A DNA stretch of 64,000 nucleotides from Sycobia sp. Sy_11 (GCA_018907035.1 JACCIC010000015.1:3292001-3356000), one strand, 5' to 3'; counted from the stretch's first letter, positions 12,241 to 24,209 are shown. The notes: generated from the sequence alone by a model not told the origin. Translations and numbers: made by a program.

Positions 12241-12823
12241 TGAATTAAATGAGAAGCCCTTTTCTTTTCTTATCATATGCTCGATCGGTCTATTGCATTC
12301 AAAATAGTACCGAAGCTCGGAAAAACTATCCACACGTCGATAGCGTTACGTGGGGCAACGTAGTATTCAAAGAGAGAGCGAAGAGGTGGAGATGAACAGT
12401 TAATCTGTTCTCTACGACATGATGCTTACTCGCAGCCTAATTGTATTAGCCAGTTTTTTCATAAAAAAGAGTGTTGAACGTAGATAAATCACTATGTGCA
12501 TGATTTATCGTCTTAATTTTTATTTTCCACCAAATTCACTACAAATTCACCACAACGTACGAATTATCAAATCATACAGAGACGTTTTCAGTATTATACA
12601 TAAATTGTTAATAAACAATTATAATTGCTAATATCTCACTTACTTACTTACTAATAAATTACTAATAACCGCATATAAAAATATATTGCTAAAATATAAT
12701 GACTTCTTATTTCTACAGTAATTTTTTTTATTTAGCTGTTGTCCGGCCCCGCTTTATATGTATGTAGCATAGAACGAATATGAATGAGTGTAAAATCAGA
12801 ACAATATATTGTTATATAAGTAT

Positions 12824-12877
<54 letters not shown>

Positions 12878-13170
12878 CTGACTATATATATAATATATAA
12901 ATACGCTAACTGACTATTTTGAAAGTATAATAGTTTAGTATACTAATTATTACTCCAAAATTAGTATCGATATGGAAGGCCATAATATATGTCATAATAC
13001 ATATTATGATTTTATACTTAAGACGATGGACAGTTTTTTCTCTCACTATTCATATTACACGTTTCCACGGAACCGTGGAAATTTCAAGCCCGGTACCTAT
13101 AAATTCATAATTACCGTGCGTAAAAATTCAAAGTGCACGAAAAAATTAATGTAATCGCAGCAAGTTTCGT
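12241..13170. other. AT-rich gene-free stretch with TA array
   Basis: Contains an ACTT tetranucleotide repeat of about three units near 12638-12652 and a TA array at 12832-12876 followed by degenerate TA-rich sequence. The 60-codon frame at 12972-13154 has no recognisable features. Confidence 0.65.
12832..12876. repeat. (TA)n microsatellite
   Basis: About 22 TA units, preceded by degenerate CATA units and followed by further TA-rich sequence. Confidence 0.96.
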
Positions 13171-13174
13171 GTAA

Positions 13175-13480
13175 ATCGGATGAATTTTGCAAGGGGCGGC
13201 GGGGGAGGGGGAGCAACGTTATTGGATGATTAGATGTACAGGGATTTGGTCGGATCGCGAGTTGCGACGGCGCCGGGTAGACGGGAGGCGCGCCCGCGTC
13301 GAAACTGCGATGTCGAACTCGATACGTCAGGGTGGTTCGTTAACTTTTACGATGGAGGAGGAGAATGGGGGGGGAGGCGGGCTTCCGACGACGCGGGGCG
13401 ATGAAAGCTTAATCGACTTTTCTTGGCGGCGTCGAGCCGAATTCGTTCTCTATATTAATCTGCCTCGCCGTTGGCAAGGC
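13175..13480. other. GC-rich island
   Basis: CpG-rich block with G8-type runs near 13368-13376. The plus frame at 13187-13498 (103 codons) is Arg/Gly/Glu-rich and looks like a composition artefact. Confidence 0.5.
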
Positions 13481-14473
13481 AAATTGATTACGATGTAAAT
13501 GGGAGGACTACCGTGTAGTGATGAATTGCCGATCCCTGTTTTTTCATTTTTTTTTTTTTTTACTCCATACCAGTGTAATTCTATCGCGATTTAATTTGCG
13601 AGTATGCATTGTACTATTTTCAATAAATTTCATACTGTATTGTTCGTGTAATTGTTAAGCGTAAATTTTAGAAAAACAAATCTTTAAAACTTAACAAATA
13701 TCCAAATTAACCGTTGATGTGATAATGATTAAGTAACAGTTAATTGTTAACAAAAAACCTTTTTTTTCAGCATACGATATAAGTAAATATTATGAAAAAC
13801 GCATTCCTTGAAAAAATAAGTTTTAGAAAAATCTTCAATGATAACTTGAGCACTTATTTTAATTTATAGCATCAACCAGGGGAGATGTCAATCTGCATTT
13901 TTTTAAATATTATCTAAATGTAATCGTTGCCACCATTCATATAAATTTTCTGAGAAAAGTGTGCTTTTAATCGTTTTAATTGTTTTGTTCTACAGGTGAA
14001 ACCGACATAAATTCCAGCAGCTTTGAACATTTTTTTTTTACAATATGGAAAATGCACAATTGATTACACTTATGTAGAAAAAAAGTTAAATATTAAACAA
14101 CAACTCAAATTTAATAAGAAAAAAAAAGAAAGATTGGGGTATTAAAAATGACTTTTGTTCAAATTTATTATCTAAAAACAATTCTTTTGTAACTCTTTCG
14201 CAGTTAAAATGTAACGCATGTATTACATTTTAACACATCTGACAAACGTTACACACGATTGACATATTGATTCTTATTTTTATTCTTCGTTTTATTCTTC
14301 AGTCATCCTACAGTACTGTGTTAACTGTGCTCAAAAAAAAATATAATGTTAAAAAAATTACTTTTTAACAGTCTTTTGAAATTACATGGTATTTAGTTTT
14401 GTAACGTATATTATTTTGCATTTGGTCTACATGATTGGTACATAGGTTACAATTATCTCTTAATTTTTATCTC
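13481..14473. other. AT-rich gene-free stretch with hairpin
   Basis: Contains long T runs near 13539-13561 and 14031-14039, and the perfect 12-bp-arm hairpin at 14203. A good acceptor-like polypyrimidine tract ends in CAG at 13995, but every frame after it closes within a few codons. Confidence 0.6.
14203..14234. repeat. Perfect 12-bp-arm inverted repeat
   Basis: GTTAAAATGTAA at 14203-14214 is the exact reverse complement of 14223-14234, with an 8-nt spacer. Could form a hairpin or bind a dimeric factor. It lies about 240 bp upstream of the AT-rich open frame at 14474. Confidence 0.85.
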
Positions 14474-14845
14474 ATGATACCTAAACTCAAGTATAATATA
14501 ATAGTATTCAATAATAATTTCGGTGATACAGAAAATCATACAAAATCAGTACAAGTTTATTACATTATAATCATAATCCTAAGAATCTATAATATACCGC
14601 GCACATTATTAAATACAAAATTGGCAATGTTGAATTACAGTGAGATATATAAGAAAAATTCAATTATGTCACCGTGTTCAACTTCAGTAATTACAAATAT
14701 AATTCTAGAAATTGTATTATCACGATATAAAAAGTGTAATATGAATATCGTTAAAATTACGTTGGAATTAGAGTTCTTCTGTATCGTGAAACAGCGTAGC
14801 CATCCTGAAACCACGCACTTTTTCATAACGCCATTGACCGTATAA
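14474..14845 (+). other. Unassigned 123-codon open frame in AT-rich DNA
   Basis: ATG at 14474 to a stop at 14843-14845. I do not recognise the product. The predicted peptide has a hydrophobic isoleucine-rich stretch near residues 29-38 and further hydrophobic segments, no low-complexity array, and a basic C-terminal third. Surrounding DNA is strongly AT-rich, where stops should be frequent, so a run this long is less likely by chance than frames in the GC islands. There is no splice or promoter evidence. It may be a chance frame, a small protein, or a decayed exon. Confidence 0.12.
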
Positions 14846-15700
14846 GTTCTATAAAATATAACGCGCGTATAAACTTAAACGTTAGTCACGCGAGAAAGAA
14901 TATCCGCTTACGTAAGTTTGTTTCTCTTCAATGCTTAGCGATATTTTCAACGAAAAGCGCAACGTTTTTTTTTATTTTTTTTTTTATTTCACTTTCAAAT
15001 TCAGCCGCTCGTTCCCTTACGGCCGTTCCTCCCCGTGCGCGCCATGGCAGAACGTGCGGGCTTTCGCTAATAAAGCTTCGATCCATTGCTGGAATTACAT
15101 ATGCGGAAAGGGGGCAGGGGGGAATTAAACGTCCATGCGAACGAACGAATTCACAAAACGTTATATTGGAGGGGCTTTTAAACTCTTGACGTTTTATGCA
15201 AATTAATCAAATTAATTAGTTGGTCGAATCCGCCGATCGTGCCAATGAGTATAATGGGGGGCATGCCGTTATTTCTTTTATTCGGAAAATAATAATTACA
15301 GAACTGGCATATATTTATACGCAACATATCGTATCGTTATTGTAATTAATAAAATTCATTAATTATTTTATCAATGCTCCGACATTCCCGAGGAAAATCG
15401 ACCGAAACTAAATAAGCATTTGTATAAATGTAATGATATTAATGTAATAGAATGGCTATGAAATAAATTCTATAATAATAAAATCAAAAACGTCGCAAAT
15501 ACACGTTGGATAAGGACTATCGTCTTAGATAGTCGAAGCGTTGGTAAATAAACATCAAGGAGAACTTTTGCGTGACGAACGAATGTGATTATTAGTCCTT
15601 CTTCTTTTGTTTCATCTACGTTTCATAATGCATGATTCTTCATGGATGCTAATACTGTAATATAAGTACCAGGCGAAAATTGATCTATGTATATCCTGGG
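14846..15700. other. Mixed stretch without a gene
   Basis: AT-rich apart from a GC-richer patch at 15000-15130 and the ATTA-containing sequence near 15200-15250 that resembles conserved non-coding DNA. No tandem arrays. A GTAAGT donor-like site at 14912 has no adjoining open frame of note. Confidence 0.5.
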
Positions 15701-16020
15701 AAATCTGTACACGGCGTAGAAGAAGCGGCGACGAGCGATGAGGAAGACAGGACATGGGACCCAACGGTGTCCGGACGGACGAAAAAGGAGCCGGGACCAG
15801 ATCAGGAGGGACACCTTTTGTCGATCGCGTGAACTCACTCGACCTGGGTGTGATGCTTGCCCGCAGAATTTGCACAGGGTCTTAGCGGTCATCACAACCT
15901 TTTTGAGTGAGCGAACGCGTTCGCCAGTTTCAGCGCATGCGTCCACGAGCATCGGCCCCGATTACGCTGCTCCCCTCGCCTCTTACTCGAATCTGTCCAC
16001 GATCATGTATGTATTTAGGA
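15700..16020. other. GC-rich complex-sequence block
   Basis: Non-repetitive GC-rich sequence open on both strands (minus 15623-15952, plus 15738-16028). It contains the possible small exon described separately. No domain recognised. Confidence 0.45.
15839..15952 (-). other. Possible small exon with CxxC motif
   Basis: On the minus strand an ATG at 15952 opens 38 codons that end at a strong donor-like GTGAGT (15838-15833). The peptide carries a Cys-Lys-Phe-Cys-Gly motif followed by a histidine, like half of a zinc-binding site. An in-frame stop lies three codons upstream of the ATG, so it could only be a first coding exon. The start context is weak (C at -3). No partner exon found. Low confidence. 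Confidence 0.1.
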
Positions 16021-16425
16021 AGATATAATCTTCGTGATGTAATAAAAAATTATCATGAGAATTATTACGATTACTAATCAGTCCTATCTCGTCCAATAAT
16101 GTAGCTTTTGCAGGTGAATATGAAACACTTTTTTGAAAACGTGAAATATCTATCTTCTCTGTTAAACGAATCAGTTGCTTTAATATTAACGCGGGAAAAT
16201 GCTTTTTTTTGCTTTCTACACGGAGTTTGTTAATTTTTATGATCAATCAGTGTCGATATGATGAAATATTCAAAATCGCGATCTGATGAAATTCGACTTC
16301 AACAATCAGCCAGCGAAACACATTTTTGTATAAATATAATTTTGAACGATTTCGTATAATTAAACTCGGTATGTGCACGGAATAAGGAAGTAAGTATTGA
16401 TATTCGCTTTCTGTACGAGAATATG

Positions 16426-16449
16426 TCTCTCTCTCTCTCTCTCTCTCTT
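16426..16449. repeat. (CT)11 microsatellite
   Basis: Uninterrupted CT run. Confidence 0.95.
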
Positions 16450-17499
16450 GCCTCTCGGATCTCCCTATTCCCGCCAGTTCCGCTGAAATTCACCGCTACA
16501 AATATAAAATATTTGATATAATACCGAATGCAAATGAGTCTGATAAAATGCGGCATTTCCACGATATTGTACGTAAAACTGTCCTACTTTTACGTTTCCA
16601 AACTTTTTAATTATTCCAGAGAGAAGATTTTTTTTTTTTTACTAACCATAGCCGTAAAGACTAAGTATTCACATACGGTTTTATATTAACTTATGGTGTA
16701 CAATTATATGCGATAATTGTATTCGAAAGCTATAAATTGATATTGAATTTCCTGATTCTTCTTTCAACTAGGTAATTTTTTTCAAAGCCATCGTTCGATA
16801 AGCAAATTGGCAATAAGGCTAAAAATAATTTAAACGAATCTGACTGAAGGTTTACATAAACTTGTTATAATCAGTTTACAGTCCAATTACAGCCCAACCG
16901 ATATCAATTCAGACTTGGACATTTCAACAGTGCCATGTAACTAAGCGCAAATCCTTGCACGATTAGAATGTAATGAATATCCAACGCGTTCATGTTTCAA
17001 ATCTGTCTTAATATCGATCTCAAATATTGATCTGTATTGAATTTGGTATTCACAAAGGAACAGAACCTCAAGATCATTTTCCTCCATTTGTTATTTTGAA
17101 TTTTGTTATTCAAAAGTAGAGCGTAACGAATAACATACACTGTAACACCACTTATAATTGTAATTCCTCATGAATGTCTATACAGACTAACGTTATATAG
17201 TATATCTATGTTATTTATCAGCGATAGATTTACAACCCCGACGAAATTTATCACATTTCAAGGTGACCAAATGAAAACCGTAGCACATTTACTTTTGGGC
17301 AGTATATTAGAGCGATTCATAACTTTGCGTCGAAAACTGTAGAGATAATTATAGAGATAAAGGTTTCGTCTGTAATCATGATTTGCGATATGTCTACTTG
17401 CAGTTTGCCTGAAATGTTCTAATTTTAGCGACGAAAGAATGGCGATGGTTGCGCCTATTATATATAATCGTCAATTATACTTTTTAAAACTATTTAAGA

Positions 17500-17539
17500 T
17501 CGATGTGTGTGTGCGCGCGCGTATGTGTGTGCGTGTGTC
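17500..17539. repeat. Compound TG/CG repeat
   Basis: TG units, four CG units, then interrupted TG. Alternating purine-pyrimidine almost throughout. Confidence 0.9.
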
Positions 17540-18060
17540 TAACCGACGCTGATGTTTATCTGCGCATGCTTTTGTACATTGTAAGAAAACATTGTAAATG
17601 TTATGTTTTGCCACCGCTCTCTGTATTATACATATGTATGCTTTCATTGAAAAATAAATATTTCTACAATGATATCTGTAACCTTGTCAATATTCATCTA
17701 GAAATGTTATTTTATTCGGCCTTGAAATTTAATCTGTCCTAAAATGAAAATGTAACTGTACATGAAAAACAGATGAACAAAAACCATCAATGTCGCGCTT
17801 CGTCACGTCAGGATGAAATCGACGCCTGGTAAGAGTCGAAGTATCGTAGCAGCGATGGATGGAAAGAGCCAACAACGGTACGTTCATACCTCCTATCTCC
17901 GATTCAACCTCGAACAATATATATGAGTACTAATGCAAAATCGACCATAGCAAACCATGAACAGCAGAAATTTGAACTTTAGCTTGATCCTATAGACTAC
18001 TTTCTCTTCGTCTATTCAATAACAGGTCTTCCTAGGCTTCCTCTCCATCTGTTCGAGCTT

Positions 18061-18470
18061 AAACTTCTCGGCGCGAAAAAATAAAGAAACGACGAAAAAT
18101 GAAGGAAAAAAAAACACGGACACGCGGAAAAGAGCTTTTGACCCTACCGGGAAAGCCAATAAAGCGATGGCTTTTCCCCGACCGAACTCGCTCCCATCCT
18201 TATTCCAGCCTTGGTACGGATTTATTCGCGCTCACGTCCGCTGTATTGTTTTGCCGCGAGAAAATCAAACTTACAGTTCGTCTCTCGCCCTCTCTCTTAT
18301 CCGCCTGGAACGCTGGCTCGCGATTCCCCTTCTACATTCATTTCTTATCCTCGACCGGTCCCTGTTCGGTGTTTCCACGGTTGGAGTTTCTCCCTTTCCG
18401 CAATTTTCCTTTATACTCTCAATCCCACAATTCTCGGTCCCTCGTGCGTATCCAATTCTATATGGGAGTA
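18061..18470. other. Pyrimidine-rich, moderately GC-rich stretch
   Basis: Two overlapping plus frames of 151 codons (18099-18554 and 18167-18622) owe their length to pyrimidine-rich sequence and the following TA array, and show Ser/Pro/Leu-rich composition without a domain. I see no gene. Confidence 0.5.

Positions 18471-18522
<52 letters not shown>
18471..18522. repeat. (TA)n microsatellite
   Basis: About 26 TA units, uninterrupted. Confidence 0.97.
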
Positions 18523-18525
<3 letters not shown>

Positions 18526-19051
18526 TTTACGTTCTGATTACGTTTGTACGGTAGATTACCCGATTTGTCAAACCGGAAACCTTTTGCGTATATCGAGACA
18601 CGTGGCAAGCTTTTCTTTTTAGACTCGATTTCCCTTTCCTCTTTGTATTCGGTGAAGCACGCGTATGCGGTTTGCTTTACTCGGCTCTGCTTCGGCGATG
18701 CCTTCCCCTGGAATATTTTTTTCTCTGTCTTTTTCTTCCCCCGCTGCTTTTTTTCCCTGCTTTACTAATTCACCTCGAACGGTCGACGGGTGCATTTTGA
18801 TACTTTATGCGAGGGCGTAATATCATCTTGAACTATTTTGGGTATATAAAAGGGAAGCGGGAAAAACATGTTTGGTATAAAAGCTCGTCGCGAAATTAAA
18901 GCGAGAATATTTGTCGGCTTCGGGCGGAAGTCGAGAGTTTATATTTCATGGAGCTTCCTTAAACAGAGCGAATTTGTCTTATGCAATTCAACGAAATGCT
19001 GCAATTTCGTGAAATGGTTTGAAATGAAAGTCTGGGTGAAGGAGTCAATGC

Positions 19052-19110
<59 letters not shown>

Positions 19111-20007
19111 CTCTCTCACTCACTCTCTCTATTGTAATAGCTATTAAACAGGTGGATTTTCTGGAAGGAGTGAAAGTTAGCGAGCACGTGAATTACATTA
19201 ACTCGTCGCGAACTCAATTCAATTTCTAAAGGAGAAGCGCCGCAGTGTGCGACATTGTTTACTGAAAAGATATAACAATGTTGACCTATATTTCCCTTTT
19301 GGCTTTCAAAGGATCTTGGCATCTTAAGACACATAAGTTCATCTCCACGTCACGCTAGCTGTACTTTGTTTCCTGTCTTAGTATATTATTTATTTAGAAG
19401 AGGTTTTAGGGTGGTTGCTTATATTGGCAATGTTATTCCATCTGAAATAAGAAGACACAGTTTAAGTAAAAAGATAAATAAACCTCAAGTAAGTAATTTC
19501 AGCTTCCTCCATCAATATTGAACTATGATTAAAATTCTTTAACAAGGGAGTTTACACTTTCTTCTATATATATTTAAATTTATGTAAAGGAATGAAAAGC
19601 TAGATTAAATATTAAATAAAATTGTTTGATTTATGGATTTTGTGTATCAAAAGAGAAATAACTAGTTCTATGAATACGAAGAATATGCAATACTTTGAAT
19701 CGAAATCTTATACTATACTTGAAATTAAATTGATAAAAAACGACGTCAATTATAATCATTGAAATATGATGAACTTTCGAGCCACGCAGAATCCAAAAGT
19801 TAAAAAATATCCGAATTCAATTCCTATCGTCGACGAAAAGGAAATGACAATGTTACAAGAAATTGGTATTAAAAGAGAAAATCCTTCTCATCGCAGAGTT
19901 TCATAAATCACTGATAAAACGAATAAAAGATGCGCACTCGTCGAACCATCGACCAGAATAACAATCGCGCGCTGTCTTCCCTTCGTTAACCAGTATTCCG
20001 TTCGATG

Positions 20008-20010
<3 letters not shown>
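18523..20010. other. Gene-free stretch flanking the CT array
   Basis: Contains TATA-like words at 18843-18851 and 18877-18884 without a matching initiator at the usual distance, and the CT array. From 19131 to 20000 it is AT-rich with no coding signal. Confidence 0.55.
19057..19130. repeat. (CT)n microsatellite
   Basis: About 25 perfect CT units followed by interrupted CT/CA to about 19130. Confidence 0.96.
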
Positions 20011-20065
<55 letters not shown>

Positions 20066-20070
20066 TATAT
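20011..20070. repeat. (TA)n microsatellite
   Basis: About 26 TA units, then GCATATAT. Sits exactly at the AT-to-GC transition of the following island. Confidence 0.96.
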
Positions 20071-20074
20071 TCAC

Positions 20075-20540
20075 CCCCGAGAGCCAGAGATATCCCAGAA
20101 CAGTCGAAGCGGCTGTATTGGGTCAAAAGGCAGCGCCGCGACCCTCGGCCCCATCCTCGCGCGCCAGCCGTCGGCGCCGCCGTATAATTGGATCGAAGTC
20201 GCGAGAGCATCCGTGGGAGTGAGCTTTGACCCGACGACCGACGCGCGCGCTCGTTAGCTTCCGCGGAACCGAAGCGCGCCCATAGCTCTTGTTTCTTTTA
20301 AGAGCGAGTCTTCTCTCCTCCGGCTCTTTGGCAGGAAGGGGAGTCGGGGCTTGCGAGGGACAGCAGTTGAGGGGAGAAGAGCCTGGTATATATAGTATGT
20401 ACGTGTTTAATGATGCTCGAATACAGCGCGAGTCATGGGCGATATGAGGGAGTGCGGAAGTGTGTCGCGCACGAGTACGTCGATGTGGGATGTGCAATAA
20501 TCGGTTCTCGATGGGTGGGCGATTCCAGTTGTGTCCCAAA
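20075..20540. other. GC-rich, CpG-rich island
   Basis: Dense CpG with CGACCGACGCGCGCGC-like sequence near 20230-20250. The minus frame 20123-20539 (138 codons) is Arg/Ala/Pro-rich and has no domain. Possibly regulatory. Confidence 0.5.
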
Positions 20541-20718
20541 TGCTTTAAGTGCGAATTAAAATTCAGTGGAGATGTAGTTTTCTATATTTATGAAGGACAT
20601 AGAAGTGCCATATTATGGAAACAGAGGCGCAGGTGATGATTTAGCACTGCAAAGTTCCTAGAATCTTCATTGTTGACGAAGATTCGTGTGACGTTTGCGC
20701 AAAACCGTGGTCGTTAAC

Positions 20719-20732
20719 ACGTACATGTACGT
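20719..20732. repeat. 14-bp perfect palindrome
   Basis: ACGTACATGTACGT, self-complementary. Palindromes this short are expected a few times by chance in 64 kb. Confidence 0.8.
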
Positions 20733-20938
20733 TATGGTAACATTAGAAGCGATTCTAAGTTTCCACGCCCAGTGACTCAATTATGAATCGCTTTAGCTAC
20801 AAACAGTACACATTTTATTTTAGGATTGCAGAAGTTTATTTCTTAATACGTTATAAACGTTTTCAACTCGATGTTTATGGATCATTTAGTAGCAATAGTA
20901 GTCGGTGGATATTATAAATACTATATACTTCACTAGTT

Positions 20939-20977
20939 GCACTTCACAAGCTACACTTTATAAGCTACACTTCACAA
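20939..20977. repeat. Short tandem repeat, 14-bp unit
   Basis: About 2.8 copies of GCTACACTTYAYAA-like units with single-base differences. Confidence 0.85.
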
Positions 20978-21365
20978 TGATACGCGGTTATTACATTAAC
21001 AATTTATTACAAATAAAAAAGTTAGACTAACCGATGTACAGATAAATTACTTTAACCACAAAAGACCTAAATACACATATACAATTTCCTCTAGGTAAAA
21101 CGATTCAAAGCTATGTGTCTGAGAGATTAACTTCTGGTTCTCATTCAAACATAGAGTTGCTATGTATCATAGTTTTAACTACTGATATAGATTAAATGTT
21201 TGTGTAAAAGTGATCATAATATTCCAATTGAATATACATTAAATTAACATCTACATCGTCAACAAATTGTTTTCGTGCACGAACTTGAAATACTTATTAA
21301 CTGTAGCTGAACATTATTCTGAAGCTACACTTATAGCTTAACAGACTGAAGCAAAGAAAAGTACA

Positions 21366-21677
21366 TTATATTTCAACAAGCTCGTCATAGCTCTCTTCAT
21401 AAGTCAAGACAGGTTTCCGGAAAATGTCTATACTTATCCAATGCCGCCTTCGAATTATGTATGCACATAGTGCTCTTACGTTTATAGAGTAACGTAAGCT
21501 TGGATCCGAATTACCCCTTGTCCCCGAATTAACCGTTATTGTAAAAATGATAAAAATCTTCATTGCAGCGGTAAAATTAGATTCTCTAGAGAGTTCGCTC
21601 AAATCGAACATATTGCCGTCAAACTCTTGTATCGCTCTAAATTTAAACAGTACATATTGTATTATAAAGTTGAACAT
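21366..21677 (-). other. Unassigned 103-codon open frame
   Basis: ATG start at 21677, stop at 21366-21368. Not recognised. The product begins with a hydrophobic and aromatic segment, has a second short hydrophobic stretch near residues 40-50, an Arg-Arg-Arg cluster near residues 75-77 and an acidic C-terminus. The region is fairly AT-rich, so the frame is longer than typical, but no splice or promoter context supports it. Confidence 0.1.
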
Positions 21678-22026
21678 GTTATTATTCTGTTCAAATATTC
21701 TTCTATAAAGTTATATCATAACCGGATTGTTCATTCAGGAACGCGTTCGTTCAAGACAAATATCTTTGCTCACATTGAACAGTTATTATTTGAATAGTAT
21801 GCGCAAGTCCTTCACAAACCTGCATAAATGTTTGCATCTTGATGAACTAGCTGACTGCCATTTCAGCTATACAAATATGACACATCGTCGTATTCTAAAG
21901 GGCTTCTATCTTTTCATCAAATATAAAAGTCATATGAAATCAATATGTCATAGACGAATATGAGCTTTGTCATTAATTATATACATATAATAATATCTGG
22001 ATTTCAAGAGATTCATTTGATTGTTC

Positions 22027-22257
22027 ATGCTCTTAAAGCTTTTGATCATGATTTTAAAATTCATCTTCGCTATAATTCTCAGTTATATAAAGATCAACTT
22101 TATCTGTGCAAACAGAATTACATATTGTTGTGTCAGTGATTGTAGGGAAAATATTGAGTATGAAACAGCTACTTTATCTTCAAAGGCTTTTCAAACGTTA
22201 CATACACGGAATATAAGAATATTCGAGTTTAATGCTTCTATCATAATCAGCTTTTGA
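22027..22257 (+). other. Unassigned 76-codon open frame with signal-peptide-like N-terminus
   Basis: ATG at 22027. The first 20-23 residues are strongly hydrophobic (Leu/Ile/Phe with two lysines), like a signal peptide or membrane anchor, followed by a short segment with five cysteines (including a CC pair) and then a polar tail. Not recognised as a known family. It could be a small secreted peptide or a chance frame in AT-rich DNA; translated AT-rich DNA is often hydrophobic, so confidence is low. Confidence 0.1.
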
Positions 22258-22280
22258 GATACTCCCTTTGCTCTCTATAA

Positions 22281-22770
22281 ATAAACCTAGGGGGAGATAA
22301 AAAGTAATGCGCAAAAGCAGCGCAGATTTACAAAATGGGGCAACAAAGTAGCAGAAAGCCACTTAGGCGACCGCGAGAGACTCAATAATTCACGCTTCTC
22401 TCGGCCACTTGGAGATGATTAAAGAGGAAAAGCGCAACTTTCACAGAACTCCGTCGACAGTCGATTATTTGATCTGCGAAAAGTCACGAGGTCCGTGGAG
22501 CCAGGATGCGGCGAGGTGGACGAAAACTGATATCGTTTCGGTCGCCGCAACGGCCGTCGGGCTTTTCCCTTGCAACTTTGCCGAGGGAATTTCGGAGCGA
22601 AGCGCGGCGATGCCACTAAAGCATTCCGCGATTTAAAGCCCCGGGAGGCGTCGTCAGGTCGCTGCTCACCGCCCGGGTAAACGGAGCTTATATAATTGCT
22701 CGTCCTACATATAGGATCCGTGGATTTTCAGAGTTTACCATCTGGTATTTGAAACCGCGCCTTTGCGTCG
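22281..22770. other. Moderately GC-rich island
   Basis: CpG-containing sequence with overlapping short frames on both strands (22409-22636 plus, 22419-22616 minus). No domain and no repeat. Confidence 0.5.
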
Positions 22771-24207
22771 GGTCGGCTGACTCTTTATTTGGACAAAGTT
22801 ACATATATATATATATTGGTAGAAAAACTGACTTAATTCTAGTACTCGGAATAGTGATCGAATCCTTCAATGGTATAGAAAATTTAACTTATTCCGCATA
22901 TTTATTTCATGCGATATGAAGTACTAAAGAATATTGTGGACATTTGAATATGGTTATATCAGTTTGAAGATACTTGTGGAGAAAGTTTTTTAGAATCTAA
23001 CCAGTATATGGTTTATTTTCCTTATTTATTGTTAAGATTGAGCAAGGAAATATAGCCTCAACCTGGTTTCGGGACGCCCTAGTTTTTTTTTATATTTCTA
23101 TTAGGGAACCAAATTTTGATTTTGTTAGTCTACCGAGTTAATTAATAAGATTTATACTTTTTCTTTTGTAAAAATAAATACTAAATAATTGTATGGAAAT
23201 CTTAATAAAATCTTACGAGTATTACGTATATGAAAAAATTCTCAATAATACTCATTAAAATCTAATCGGAATTGGGATACATCGAGGATATTTCTATAGA
23301 GCCAATAATAATAATGTATATACTTCCATGATTTGGATAGTAACATTTGTTAAAACAATCCACTAGTATACGAATTGAATATAAAGATCAGTGAAAAATA
23401 TTATTCAAGTAACTAAATAGGATGATACATATAAAAACTAGACATTGAAGTAAATAGTTTAGAGAGAATAGTTTTTTATATCCAGTCTTCTGTATAAAAT
23501 TGACTTAAAGCTGCCCGTGTTTATTTTCATTCGCAAGCGAGGAAATAAACACAAATAGTAATAAACGCTTTTCATGTATCCCATTCGCTTTTACAACCTT
23601 CTCCACTATCACACGATCAAAATAGAAAATACAGAATTGTAGATAAAACCGTAAAAGCTTCGAAAACCTCATTCGTGGTTGTGAAATTGTTCCTTTTATA
23701 TACATGGCTGTTATTATTTAGTATACTATGCACTTTTTCATAAGCCATATTTACATTGATATAATGAAAAAAGATGAAAAAGAAATTGTAATATAAAAGA
23801 TTTTGCCCGAATTAGAGAAATTTATCTACGTCTATTATATAGTAATACATTATAACTGATAAAAAAAATTTGAAAACAGTGAGATAATATATTCTATTAT
23901 CATAAAAGATTATTTGATCATTTAAATGAAAAACGAAGTGTTCTTTTTAGTTTTCTTTCAGTTTTTTATACCTGAGTAAAGTGCTGAGGGGGGAGTAATG
24001 TCGGTACTGCGACAAGATTTTATCTAATACTTTCTTGTGATGATACTAATTTCATAACTTCATTTCTCAACATTCCAAATATTTGACTTTTGACTAAAGA
24101 TCTTTTTAACGGTATCCCTGTATTTACTTATATTTTTTACGTAAGAAAATTGGCCAAATGAAATTGAAGATGTGAGGCAGATAGTCTTTTTCTTGAATTT
24201 GTTGTTT

Positions 24208-24209
<2 letters not shown>
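22771..24209. other. AT-rich gene-free stretch
   Basis: Dense stops in all frames. A short TA run lies at 22804-22816. Nothing else recognisable. Confidence 0.65.

Larger units (their letters stand above)
16021..18060. other. AT-rich gene-free stretch with CT and TG arrays
   Basis: AT-rich, with the CT array at 16426 and the TG/CG array at 17500. The minus frame at 16299-16562 crosses the CT array and gives an Arg-Glu repeat, so it is rejected. Otherwise nothing recognisable. Confidence 0.6.
20541..22280. other. AT-rich stretch with several modest open frames
   Basis: Holds the small palindrome, the 14-bp tandem repeat and the candidate frames at 21366-21677 (minus) and 22027-22257 (plus). 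No recognised gene. Confidence 0.5.

Noticed and set aside
13965..13995. Strong acceptor-like tract ending in CAG
   Set aside because: Every reading frame after it closes within a few codons and no donor follows at exon distance.
18099..18622. Pair of 151-codon plus frames
   Set aside because: Both include the TA array as Tyr-Ile repeats and use different frames of the same DNA.
18843..18884. Two TATA-like words (TATATAAAAG and TATAAAAG)
   Set aside because: No initiator-like motif 25-32 bp downstream of either, and such words are common in AT-rich DNA.
20939..20977. Short tandem repeat considered as CRISPR-like
   Set aside because: Units are directly adjacent with no unique spacers; simple tandem duplication in a eukaryotic-type sequence.
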